10,722 nucleotides of DNA, taken from positions 1-10,722 of the forward strand of contig DAIDIX010000041.1 in the NCBI GenBank assembly GCA_027451645.1. The letters run 5' to 3'. The notes beneath the pieces were generated by a model. It was not told the DNA's origin. It saw nothing but the letters and a program-made list of their open reading frames with translations, and did not search any database. This document shows positions 5,894-10,722 of the stretch, one piece after another (positions within the stretch are counted from its first letter, which is position 1; every line of letters starts with the position of its first letter). The stretch comes from Candidatus Dormiibacterota bacterium. Lineage in GTDB: Bacteria > Chloroflexota > Dormibacteria > Aeolococcales > Aeolococcaceae. A program made the translations under genes and the position numbers.

Positions 5894-6790
5894 ATGGCAG
5901 TCGCAGCCTGGTGGCTTCTGCAGGGGCCAGGTCGTGGAATCTTTGGCGGTGGAGGACATCCACAGGGGAGTGATCGCTCACTGCATGATGCTCGCCTACT
6001 CGGTCTCATCCGGAAGAGTGTGAAGAAGCATGCAGATTCGAGCGCGACCTATCAGACACCTGATGGTGCACGACGCTATGAACCAGAATGGTTCGGACCG
6101 TCGAACACGCTTGTCGAGGATGTGCTTCAGCATGGATCTGGCTGTGCATTCGTGCTTGGCACATATCAGGAACCACGACGAGTAGTGCTGGCTGTGGATG
6201 AGAAGAGCAGGGAAATCTGCTGCACTGTGTACCAGAAGAACAGGGTGAATGGGTGCTTCACACATGCAGTGCAGGGCATGAGGTCCCGGAAGGTGAAGGA
6301 GATTGCTTCCTGGCTCGATGGGATTCTCGCGCCATATGAGCTCAAGCAGGAGAACACCGCAATACTGAGACCATCTGTATCAGTACACGTAATTGCCCTG
6401 ACGGACCCAGGCACGGGAGTTCTTCGTGGAGCAGTTGCAGTTGACAGCAGGGGCTCATATGGTGTGCTTGCAGGCGCAGCGGGCAGTTCAGCTGTGTGCG
6501 AGGAAGTTGGGAGAGTGCTTCTTCGTGAGGCTGAACATGCAGGTGCGAAGGAATGGTTCACGTACGAGCGTATTCAGGCTCTCCTTGAGAAGGAATGTGC
6601 TGCCAGGGGACTCCGTCCTGGCAGTATCCATAAGATGGAGCTTCCGGGATCTGACATTCCTGCAGAACCAGTCAATGCTGCTGCACGGAAGGCGGTTGAG
6701 GCATCAGGTCAGCGAGTTGGCAGAACCATGGACTTCACTGCAATGGTACGAGGTGGCATGGTCTCGTACTCACGGGACGAGCTTGCATAG
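5894..6790 (+). CDS. Protein of unknown function, 298 residues
   Basis: AGGAG lies six bases before ATG 5894, so the start is well supported. I do not recognise a family. The N-terminus is unusual: a short hydrophobic run (AVAAWWLLQ), then a Gly-rich segment (GPGRGIFGGGGHPQG), too short for a membrane span. Residues 30-70 are basic (LIRKSVKKH ... GARRYEPEWFG). Residues 80-125 have alternating strands with Cys84, Cys109, Cys110 and Cys121. Residues 127-150 look like a helix (MRSRKVKEIASWLDGIL). Residues 160-200 look like strands with Gly turns (SVSVHVIALTDPGTGVLRG). Residues 200-240 are helical (VCEEVGRVLLREAEH, YERIQALLEKECAARGL). No catalytic motif stands out. It is divergent from the unknown gene at 5298-5750 and convergent with the gene at 6824. 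Confidence 0.8.
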   Translation: MAVAAWWLLQGPGRGIFGGGGHPQGSDRSLHDARLLGLIRKSVKKHADSSATYQTPDGARRYEPEWFGPSNTLVEDVLQHGSGCAFVLGTYQEPRRVVLAVDEKSREICCTVYQKNRVNGCFTHAVQGMRSRKVKEIASWLDGILAPYELKQENTAILRPSVSVHVIALTDPGTGVLRGAVAVDSRGSYGVLAGAAGSSAVCEEVGRVLLREAEHAGAKEWFTYERIQALLEKECAARGLRPGSIHKMELPGSDIPAEPVNAAARKAVEASGQRVGRTMDFTAMVRGGMVSYSRDELA

Positions 6791-6795
6791 TGTTG

Positions 6796-6815
6796 TGCAC
6801 CCTGTGCAGGGAGTG
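6796..6815. terminator. Weak hairpin between convergent genes
   Basis: In the 33-nt gap between two convergent stops, GCACCCT and AGGGAGTGC can pair around a GTGC loop with a two-base bulge. There is no T-run on either side, so it is only a weak candidate for a bidirectional terminator. Confidence 0.25.
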
Positions 6816-6823
6816 CTTCGGTC

Positions 6824-7171
6824 CTAACCTGGAGAGTGCTGTGGTGCAATACGGTAGGTCCTTCCAGCATCGAGCGGCGGGAGTAAGAGAGCTGTGGGGG
6901 GAATCCCCTGACAGCGAAAAACAGCCTGGTACTCGCCTGGAGCCAGCTCAAGTGTGATGGCGCCATCACCTTTCGGCACTTCCATGAGCACAGTGGGAGC
7001 TGACCCATGGTTGTCTCCCATGGCAAGGAGTGTCACCTTGCAGCCATCCTGTGCAACAACGAGGTGCGCAGTGGTCATTCCTGCACTGCTTCCACAGCTG
7101 CATGCTGCACTGATCACTGGCACACCAATGGCTGTGATCAGGCGCAGGACATGTGACTCCATCCGTCGCAT
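6824..7171 (-). CDS. Small secreted or lipoprotein-like protein of unknown function
   Basis: The product is 115 residues. The N-terminus MRRMESHVLRLITAIGVPVI followed by SAACSCG looks like a signal peptide ending near Cys24. The lipobox is poor (S-A-A-C rather than L-x-x-C), so it is either a non-standard lipoprotein or simply exported. Four cysteines (24, 26, 44, 87) could pair outside the cell. Residues 35-110 look like a beta-sandwich with GDGAITLELAPGEYQAVF, the strand-turn-strand seen in many extracellular Ig-like domains. The open frame continues upstream to 7306, but ATG 7171 has GGGAG six bases ahead and creates the signal peptide, so I chose it; ATG 7231 would bury the hydrophobic segment. 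It diverges from the SDR gene. Confidence 0.65.
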   Translation of the reverse strand: MRRMESHVLRLITAIGVPVISAACSCGSSAGMTTAHLVVAQDGCKVTLLAMGDNHGSAPTVLMEVPKGDGAITLELAPGEYQAVFRCQGIPPTALLLPPLDAGRTYRIAPQHSPG

Positions 7172-7317
7172 ATCGTTCTCCCATACATCGTGGGCTGCAC
7201 TCTCGGGCCAGTGTACTTTTTCAGAGAGCATCCTGCAATGCAGTAGATTGAAAAGATAGAGTAGTGGGAAAGTAAAGGTTATTGGTGCATGACGTCCAGG
7301 TCGCAAGGAGGAGTGCC
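7172..7317. promoter_or_regulatory. Divergent control region before the SDR gene
   Basis: This 146-bp space is purine- and AT-rich around 7245-7285. A weak plus-strand promoter could use TTGAAA (7248-7253) as -35, followed about 18 nt later by GTAAAG. A perfect 11-bp dyad CTGCA-A-TGCAG lies at 7233-7243, just upstream of that -35. The SDR ribosome site AGGAGG is at 7306-7311, six bases before ATG 7318. Confidence 0.35.
7178..7182 (-). promoter_or_regulatory. Ribosome binding site GGGAG deciding the 7171 start
   Basis: On the minus strand GGGAG lies six nucleotides before ATG 7171. The longer options (ATG 7231 and ATG 7306) have no comparable site. Confidence 0.6.
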
Positions 7318-8397
7318 ATGGATGACTTCGAAAGCACAGGATCAGATGGTTCTGCTGTACAGGCCAGTCCAGTATTGACTGAGGATTCCACCGTCGGACA
7401 GTGGCTCGACCATCCAGTAGGCGGAGAGATCTTCCGGCGGCTGCTCTCGGAGAGTGGCCAGACAGAGAGTGTGCTACAGCCAGTACGTGGAATCACGCTT
7501 GCGAAGCTTGCATCCCTGAGCAATGGCCAGATGACAGATGCAATGGTTGCGGATATGGTTGCGAAGGCAAAGGCAGGCGCAGTGGGAGGTGTTGGGGGTG
7601 TGGCAGCTGAGAGTCCTGCACCTCCTGCTCCACTTCCCTGGGTTGAGAAAGTAACTCCTGGACGGTTTCTCGGAAAAACGGTCATTGTCACTGGAGCTGG
7701 GTCGGGTATCGGAAAGGCCACTGCTTCACGTATAGCGAGGGAAGGTGGACGGGTCATTGCAGTCGATATTTCCCGTGAACGTCTTCAGGAGTTCCAGGAT
7801 GAGCTTCATGAGAACCACATTGATACTGTTGCAGGTGACATACGAGATGATTCCCTCATTCGTGAGGTATGTGAGCATGCAGGTACCATCATCGATGGAC
7901 TTGCGAATGTGGCAGGCATCATGGACAACTTCACGCCACTTCACGAGATGACCGACGAAATCTGGGACCGTGTTCTTGGGATCAATCTCGTGGGAATGAT
8001 GCGGCTTTCCCGTGCAGTACTGCCCGTGATGCTCAGTCAGGGGCATGGAGCCATTGTCAACGTGGGCTCCGAGGCAACGCTCAAGGCTTCCGCAGCTGGA
8101 GTTGCGTATACGACCTCAAAGCATGCAGTCGCTGGCCTGTCGAAAAGCATGGCATTCATGTATGGTCCGCATGGAATTCGGACGAATGTTGTTGCACCAG
8201 GAGGAGTGTTCACAAACATTGAGTCGAAATTCGAATCGAAAATGGGCACGGAGCGTGTCAATCCGATTCTTGCAACAATGCCCGGCGTTGCACCTGCAGA
8301 GCAGCTGGCAGCCCTCATCACATATCTCCTGAGTGATGACAGTGCGAACATCAATGGCGCAGTCATTCCATCAGATGGAGGCTGGTCCGTCCAGTGA
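7318..8397 (+). CDS. SDR-family oxidoreductase with N-terminal helical extension
   Basis: This is a 359-residue cytosolic NAD-dependent dehydrogenase or reductase. Residues 118-359 are a classical short-chain dehydrogenase: TGAGSGIG (125-132), Asp150 at the end of strand 2 (favours NAD over NADP), NVAG (197-200), and the tetrad Asn223, Ser251, Tyr264, Lys268 (YTTSK). VAPGGVFTN and the C-terminal NGAVIPSDGGWS complete the fold. Before it, residues 24-85 form an extra helical module (STVGQWLDHP ... PVRGITLAKLASLSNG ... MTDAMVADMVAKA), joined by a Gly/Ala/Pro linker (87-108). Ordinary SDRs are about 250 residues and lack this. I associate such modules with actinobacterial enzymes but cannot name it. 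ATG 7318 follows AGGAGG by six bases; a start at 7282 would add 12 residues. The substrate is unknown. It converges on the phospholipase gene. Confidence 0.93.
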   Translation: MDDFESTGSDGSAVQASPVLTEDSTVGQWLDHPVGGEIFRRLLSESGQTESVLQPVRGITLAKLASLSNGQMTDAMVADMVAKAKAGAVGGVGGVAAESPAPPAPLPWVEKVTPGRFLGKTVIVTGAGSGIGKATASRIAREGGRVIAVDISRERLQEFQDELHENHIDTVAGDIRDDSLIREVCEHAGTIIDGLANVAGIMDNFTPLHEMTDEIWDRVLGINLVGMMRLSRAVLPVMLSQGHGAIVNVGSEATLKASAAGVAYTTSKHAVAGLSKSMAFMYGPHGIRTNVVAPGGVFTNIESKFESKMGTERVNPILATMPGVAPAEQLAALITYLLSDDSANINGAVIPSDGGWSVQ

Positions 8398-8433
8398 TCC
8401 ACTCATCGGCCCTTCCAGGCAATGTGCGGACCT

Positions 8434-8450
8434 GTGGAGGCTACCTCCAC
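8434..8450. terminator. Perfect 7-bp hairpin between convergent genes, stop codon in the loop
   Basis: GTGGAGG (8434-8440) and CCTCCAC (8444-8450) pair perfectly around the loop CTA. On the minus strand that loop is TAG, the stop codon of the patatin-like gene. It sits 36 nt beyond the SDR stop. No T-run follows on either strand, so it may act as a bidirectional mRNA 3' end or block rather than a canonical terminator. Confidence 0.5.
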
Positions 8451-9286
8451 GCCTCCAAGACAGCTGCAGCTGCAGCACGGCCAACGCGCCGTCCTTCCGG
8501 TGCAGAGGCCATGCGGCTCCGTGGTGAAAGCGGATTTGTCCCAAATGCTGCGAGGGAAGCAAAGTCTGCACTGATGACAGCAATCTTCGAAGGGGAGAGC
8601 AGGGAGGTTTCTCCCCGTAGTGGATCTGGCGCAGTTGGGGGTGGCGGCATGCTCGTCCGGATGATGAGGACACGGTCAGCACCTGCTGCACGATCTGCAT
8701 TCGTAAGGGACACAACCCCTCCATCGACATAGTGGATGCCATTGATGCTGACTGGTGGCCACACAGCTGGTACTGCTGAACTTGCTGCAACAGCTTCAAG
8801 AAGAGGAACGCCAGAGTGTCGTGTGAATACTGTGAGTTCTCCATTTCCTGCATCGACAGCAGTAATGCGGAGATCACGCTGTGGCCATGTAGAGATGGGA
8901 AGGCGTGACTGTATTGCGCGGAACCTCTCCTCAGGAGTTGCCTTGGTCGCTGAGGCAAGGGCAATCTCGCAGACACGTCGTCGTGCCTCCCTGACATCAG
9001 TCACGCCAGCAGCAGCTTCACTGAACGTGCGCGTGAGCGCTTCGAGATCGATATCCACCTCGATCTCCGTTGTGCTCGGCCTGCACTGTTCCTCATAGAG
9101 CTCCTGTAGCTCAAGACCACTTGTGATCTTCACAGCGACAGTTGCTCCAGCAGAGGTGCCAACGATGATGTCCGAAGCACAAATGTCAGCAGCAAGGTCG
9201 TGTGCCACATCCTGAATGCCAAGTAGCACTCCGATCTCCCAGGCGATGCCAGCAATTCCTCCACCGGAGAGCACAAGTGCTGTCAT
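8441..9286 (-). CDS. Patatin-like phospholipase (acyl hydrolase)
   Basis: This is a 281-residue lipid acyl hydrolase of the patatin/RssA type with a Ser-Asp dyad. The oxyanion-hole loop is SGGGIAG (7-13). The nucleophile elbow is GTSAG (43-47) with Ser45. The catalytic Asp188 lies in YVDGG, followed by VVSLTNADRAAGADRVLII, where family members have P-x-x-x-A. Residues 165-177 (EAVAASSAVPAVWPP) are the typical A-S-x-A-x-P-x-x-F/W stretch. It has no signal peptide, so it acts inside the cell or at the inner membrane face. The C-terminal 30 residues are Arg/Ala-rich. ATG 9286 has GGAGGA seven bases upstream; the longer frame from 9313 has no such site. The stop lies in the loop of a hairpin shared with the SDR gene's downstream region. 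It is downstream of, and co-oriented with, the lipoprotein gene at 9400. Confidence 0.93.
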   Translation of the reverse strand: MTALVLSGGGIAGIAWEIGVLLGIQDVAHDLAADICASDIIVGTSAGATVAVKITSGLELQELYEEQCRPSTTEIEVDIDLEALTRTFSEAAAGVTDVREARRRVCEIALASATKATPEERFRAIQSRLPISTWPQRDLRITAVDAGNGELTVFTRHSGVPLLEAVAASSAVPAVWPPVSINGIHYVDGGVVSLTNADRAAGADRVLIIRTSMPPPPTAPDPLRGETSLLSPSKIAVISADFASLAAFGTNPLSPRSRMASAPEGRRVGRAAAAAVLEAWR

Positions 9287-9399
9287 CCTACGTTCCTCCA
9301 GCTTCTGCTGCATCCACTCATCTCTACCCGTGTGAAGTGAACATCCATACCCTCATAGTAGGGGAGCATGGCTACTGCACGTGAATGCGCTCGATGAGC
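9287..9399 (-). other. Spacer between lipoprotein and phospholipase genes
   Basis: This 113-nt spacer is long enough for a separate phospholipase promoter. I find no convincing box pair. A perfect 10-bp palindrome ATGAGCTCAT (9394-9403) overlaps the lipoprotein stop codon; it may be chance. No T-tailed hairpin separates the two genes, so read-through is possible. Confidence 0.35.
9294..9299 (-). promoter_or_regulatory. Ribosome binding site GGAGGA deciding the phospholipase start
   Basis: On the minus strand GGAGGA lies seven nucleotides before ATG 9286, so the first nine codons of the longer open frame are leader, not protein. Confidence 0.7.
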
Positions 9400-10161
9400 T
9401 CATGCGGACTGGAGCTCCTGTGAGGGAACTGGGCTGCTGGGAGCAGCAGGAATGGCTGTAGTGCCCCAGTGTGTGAGGAGAATTGGAGAGAAGAAGTTGC
9501 CATTCGAGGTAATGCCATTCGGAAGTATCTCGATTGGAAGACTGTGTGAAGTGACAATGATGGTGCAGCTCCTTGCTATGTATTTCCAGGTGTTCGTGCA
9601 GGAGCCCGTATATGCCGTTTCACCAGCAGGGAGAGGCTTCCCGTCTGCCACTTTTCCTGTCTCGATAGTTCCGCTGAGCTCAAGATCATGGCCGAGAATG
9701 GAAGGGAGTGTCAGAAAGGGAGCCTCTTCTGGTGCAAGCCGGATCCAGGTATTCGCATGGGCTGCAGCAGCTATGTGGCTGATGTGGGGGAGAAAAAGGG
9801 ACAGCTCATCTGCTGAGCTACGAAGGAAGGTGCCATTCCTGAGAATGAGGAGATCGTAGGTGCCATCTCCTTGGGATGTCGTCACGTGGAGTGCGATATC
9901 GGTTCCAGAAATGCTGTACACATCAGTGGTGCAGTCCTGTCCACTGCAGGATTCTTCCGTGATGGTCACATTGTCAACTGCAGCTATCGCCTGTGCTGCA
10001 TGGGGTATTGAGGCAGGAAGAGGGGAAGAAGGACTGGAGCTGAACAGTGAGGAATGCGGTGAAGTGTGATGCGTCCCTGGCGTAGCCATACTGCAGCTCG
10101 AAAGGAGCGAAATGACGAGGGGAAGCAGCAGGCTCCATCGCCGTGGGTGATGACTGTTCAT
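9400..10161 (-). CDS. Lipoprotein of unknown function, possibly LolA/LppX-like fold
   Basis: This is a 253-residue secreted lipoprotein. The signal peptide MNSHHPRRWSLLLPLVISLL is followed by SSC, a good lipobox (L-S-S-C) with lipidated Cys23. Residues 24-60 are a Ser/Pro/His-rich tether typical of membrane-anchored lipoproteins. The domain from about 62 on is beta-rich: VTITEESCSGQDC with Cys72/Cys77, YSISGTDIALHVTTSQG, YDLLILRNGTFLRS, NTWIRLAPEEAP, and TGSCTNTWKYIARSCTIIV with Cys188/Cys199, ending LPIEILPNGI. The order 'DLLILRNGTFLRS ... TWIRL' with antiparallel strands recalls LolA/LppX/LprG-type lipid-binding lipoproteins, but that is inference. ATG 10161 is chosen because the upstream frame (to 10209) would put 16 hydrophilic residues before the signal peptide. 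Its ribosome site is weak (GGA only). The tail is Pro/Ser-rich. Confidence 0.85.
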   Translation of the reverse strand: MNSHHPRRWSLLLPLVISLLSSCSMATPGTHHTSPHSSLFSSSPSSPLPASIPHAAQAIAAVDNVTITEESCSGQDCTTDVYSISGTDIALHVTTSQGDGTYDLLILRNGTFLRSSADELSLFLPHISHIAAAAHANTWIRLAPEEAPFLTLPSILGHDLELSGTIETGKVADGKPLPAGETAYTGSCTNTWKYIARSCTIIVTSHSLPIEILPNGITSNGNFFSPILLTHWGTTAIPAAPSSPVPSQELQSA

Positions 10162-10173
10162 GCATCCATTATC

Positions 10174-10199
10174 GTGCCAGGATGCCCCATCCTGGTCAC
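10174..10199. promoter_or_regulatory. Strong hairpin or operator in the divergent lipoprotein/PQ-loop region
   Basis: CCAGGATG (10177-10184) and CATCCTGG (10188-10195) are perfect eight-base complements around CCC. GTG and CAC outside extend the stem by three pairs if T10196 bulges. It lies 13-38 nt upstream of the lipoprotein ATG on the minus strand, so it would sit in the mRNA leader or over the promoter. It could be an operator for both genes or an RNA structure limiting translation. Confidence 0.5.
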
Positions 10200-10217
10200 T
10201 GCCTCCCATAGAGTGCA

Positions 10218-10246
10218 GTGACGTACATGGAGTATATTGGTATAGA
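10218..10246 (+). promoter_or_regulatory. Possible promoter for the PQ-loop gene
   Basis: GTGACG (10218-10223) and TATAGA (10241-10246) are spaced exactly 17 nt apart and match four of six bases each to the standard boxes. They overlap the first codons from ATG 10227. If real, translation must begin at a later ATG, such as 10284. Confidence 0.3.
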
Positions 10247-10722
10247 TTTCGCTTTTGCTCTCCATCAGGCTGGTGGTCTCCTCATGGCACGCATGATTGG
10301 TCTTGTCGGTCTTGCTGCTGCTGTCTTTGCAATTTCCCGTGCCCTGCCCCAGGCAGGGAGAGTGCTCATCCGGAGAAAGACAGCAGGAGTCTCGCCTACC
10401 ACGTGGGGACTGAGCCTTGCGAGCAGTCTTGTCTGGATCATCTGGGGAATAACGTTTTCCAACCTTCCGAACCTTGTTGCGAACATTGGGATTGGACTTG
10501 CTTCAGGTACGGTGCTTCTTATGCTTTCCGTACGTGGTGTTCATACAGGAAAGGCCGTATTGGGAGCAGTGGGAATTGGCATGGTGGCTGCTGCAGGGGC
10601 ATTCATCTCACATGGGCTTCTGAATGTCATTGCGGTAGCCATACCATCCGTGTACTTCCTGCCACAGATGATCACAGTCCTCAGGAGCAGCAATGTCGAG
10701 GGGATCTCGCTTCCAGCATGGT
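10227..10722 (+). CDS. Two-PQ-loop membrane transporter-like protein (SWEET/cystinosin-like), 3' end outside window
   Basis: 165 codons are visible before the window ends; the frame stays open throughout. Numbering from ATG 10227, a hydrophobic segment at 23-40 leads into the first PQ loop (SRALPQAGRVLIRRKTAGVS, Pro41-Gln42). Next come segments at 61-78, 84-101 and 108-128. A further segment at 131-150 ends in the second PQ loop (VYFLPQMITVLRSSNVEGISL, Pro146-Gln147). This is the repeat of PQ-loop and SWEET proteins, which move sugars or amino acids. Two repeats separated by a linker helix would give a full-length transporter of about seven spans rather than the single-repeat SemiSWEET common in bacteria. 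No good ribosome site precedes GTG 10218, ATG 10227, ATG 10284 or ATG 10293. ATG 10284 (MARMIGLVGL) fits the family's short N-terminus and the promoter candidate best. It is divergent from the lipoprotein gene. Confidence 0.85.
   Translation, partial: MEYIGIDFAFALHQAGGLLMARMIGLVGLAAAVFAISRALPQAGRVLIRRKTAGVSPTTWGLSLASSLVWIIWGITFSNLPNLVANIGIGLASGTVLLMLSVRGVHTGKAVLGAVGIGMVAAAGAFISHGLLNVIAVAIPSVYFLPQMITVLRSSNVEGISLPAW

Noticed and set aside
7221..7757. A 178-codon minus-strand frame over the SDR N-terminus
   Set aside because: It is antisense to the SDR module and Rossmann start, low-complexity Ser/Pro/Ala, with no ribosome site.
8459..8476. CAGCTGCAGCTGCAG tandem-like repeat
   Set aside because: It encodes the poly-alanine stretch near the phospholipase C-terminus and is explained by the GCA/GCT alanine codons; only about two and a half units.
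8371..8997. A 208-codon minus-strand frame within the phospholipase gene
   Set aside because: It is in another frame of the same strand as the phospholipase, whose motifs are intact; it reads Gln/Leu/His/Ser-rich, typical of frame-shifted GCA/CAG-rich DNA.
9452..9859. A 135-codon plus-strand frame opposite the lipoprotein
   Set aside because: It is antisense to a gene with a clear lipobox and paired cysteines and has no ribosome site.
1..10722. CRISPR arrays, tRNA/rRNA genes, transposase or phage genes, toxin-antitoxin pairs
   Set aside because: I looked on both strands for regularly spaced repeats, tRNA-like clover-leaf arms, and transposase, integrase or toxin motifs, and saw none.

Overview
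The window looks like an ordinary bacterial chromosome segment of moderate GC (mid-50s % by eye). It is densely packed, with genes switching strand often and strong AGGAGG-type ribosome binding sites. An actinobacterium is my best guess. The reasons are a small orphan EF-Tu domain II protein, an SDR enzyme with an appended N-terminal helical module, single-membrane lipoproteins and a C-terminally anchored kelch protein. This is inference, as no rRNA or tRNA marker is present. Alanine is written mostly as GCA and rarely as GCC/GCG, which is unusual for this GC content and may help place the lineage. I see no tRNA, rRNA, CRISPR array, IS element or phage gene.

Left part (1-1921): the 3' end of a surface kelch beta-propeller gene (+) converges on a HAD-superfamily hydrolase gene (-), which diverges from the next cluster.

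Middle-left (1922-4343, +): three close-set genes that may form an operon. They encode a 120-aa protein built around EF-Tu domain II, a predicted HELLH zinc metalloprotease of no recognised family, and CtlX (citrulline-utilisation hydrolase, amidinotransferase fold). The operon ends 8 nt from a convergent TetR-type regulator gene (4352-5041, -). An AT-rich upstream region and an 8-bp inverted repeat lie before the regulator.

Middle-right (5298-7171): two unrecognised proteins are transcribed divergently from a 143-bp region with 10-bp-phased short repeats. A small cysteine-containing secreted or lipoprotein-like gene (-) follows.

Right part (7318-10722): an SDR oxidoreductase with an extra N-terminal module (+) converges on a patatin-like phospholipase (-). 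A perfect hairpin whose loop is the phospholipase stop codon separates them. Next come a lipoprotein (-) and, divergently, a two-PQ-loop (SWEET/cystinosin-like) membrane protein that runs off the right edge. A strong hairpin or operator lies between these last two.

There is no convincing defence or mobile system. The most interesting unknowns are the metalloprotease/EF-Tu-domain-II/CtlX cluster, the orphan pair at 5298-6790 and the full-length two-PQ-loop protein.
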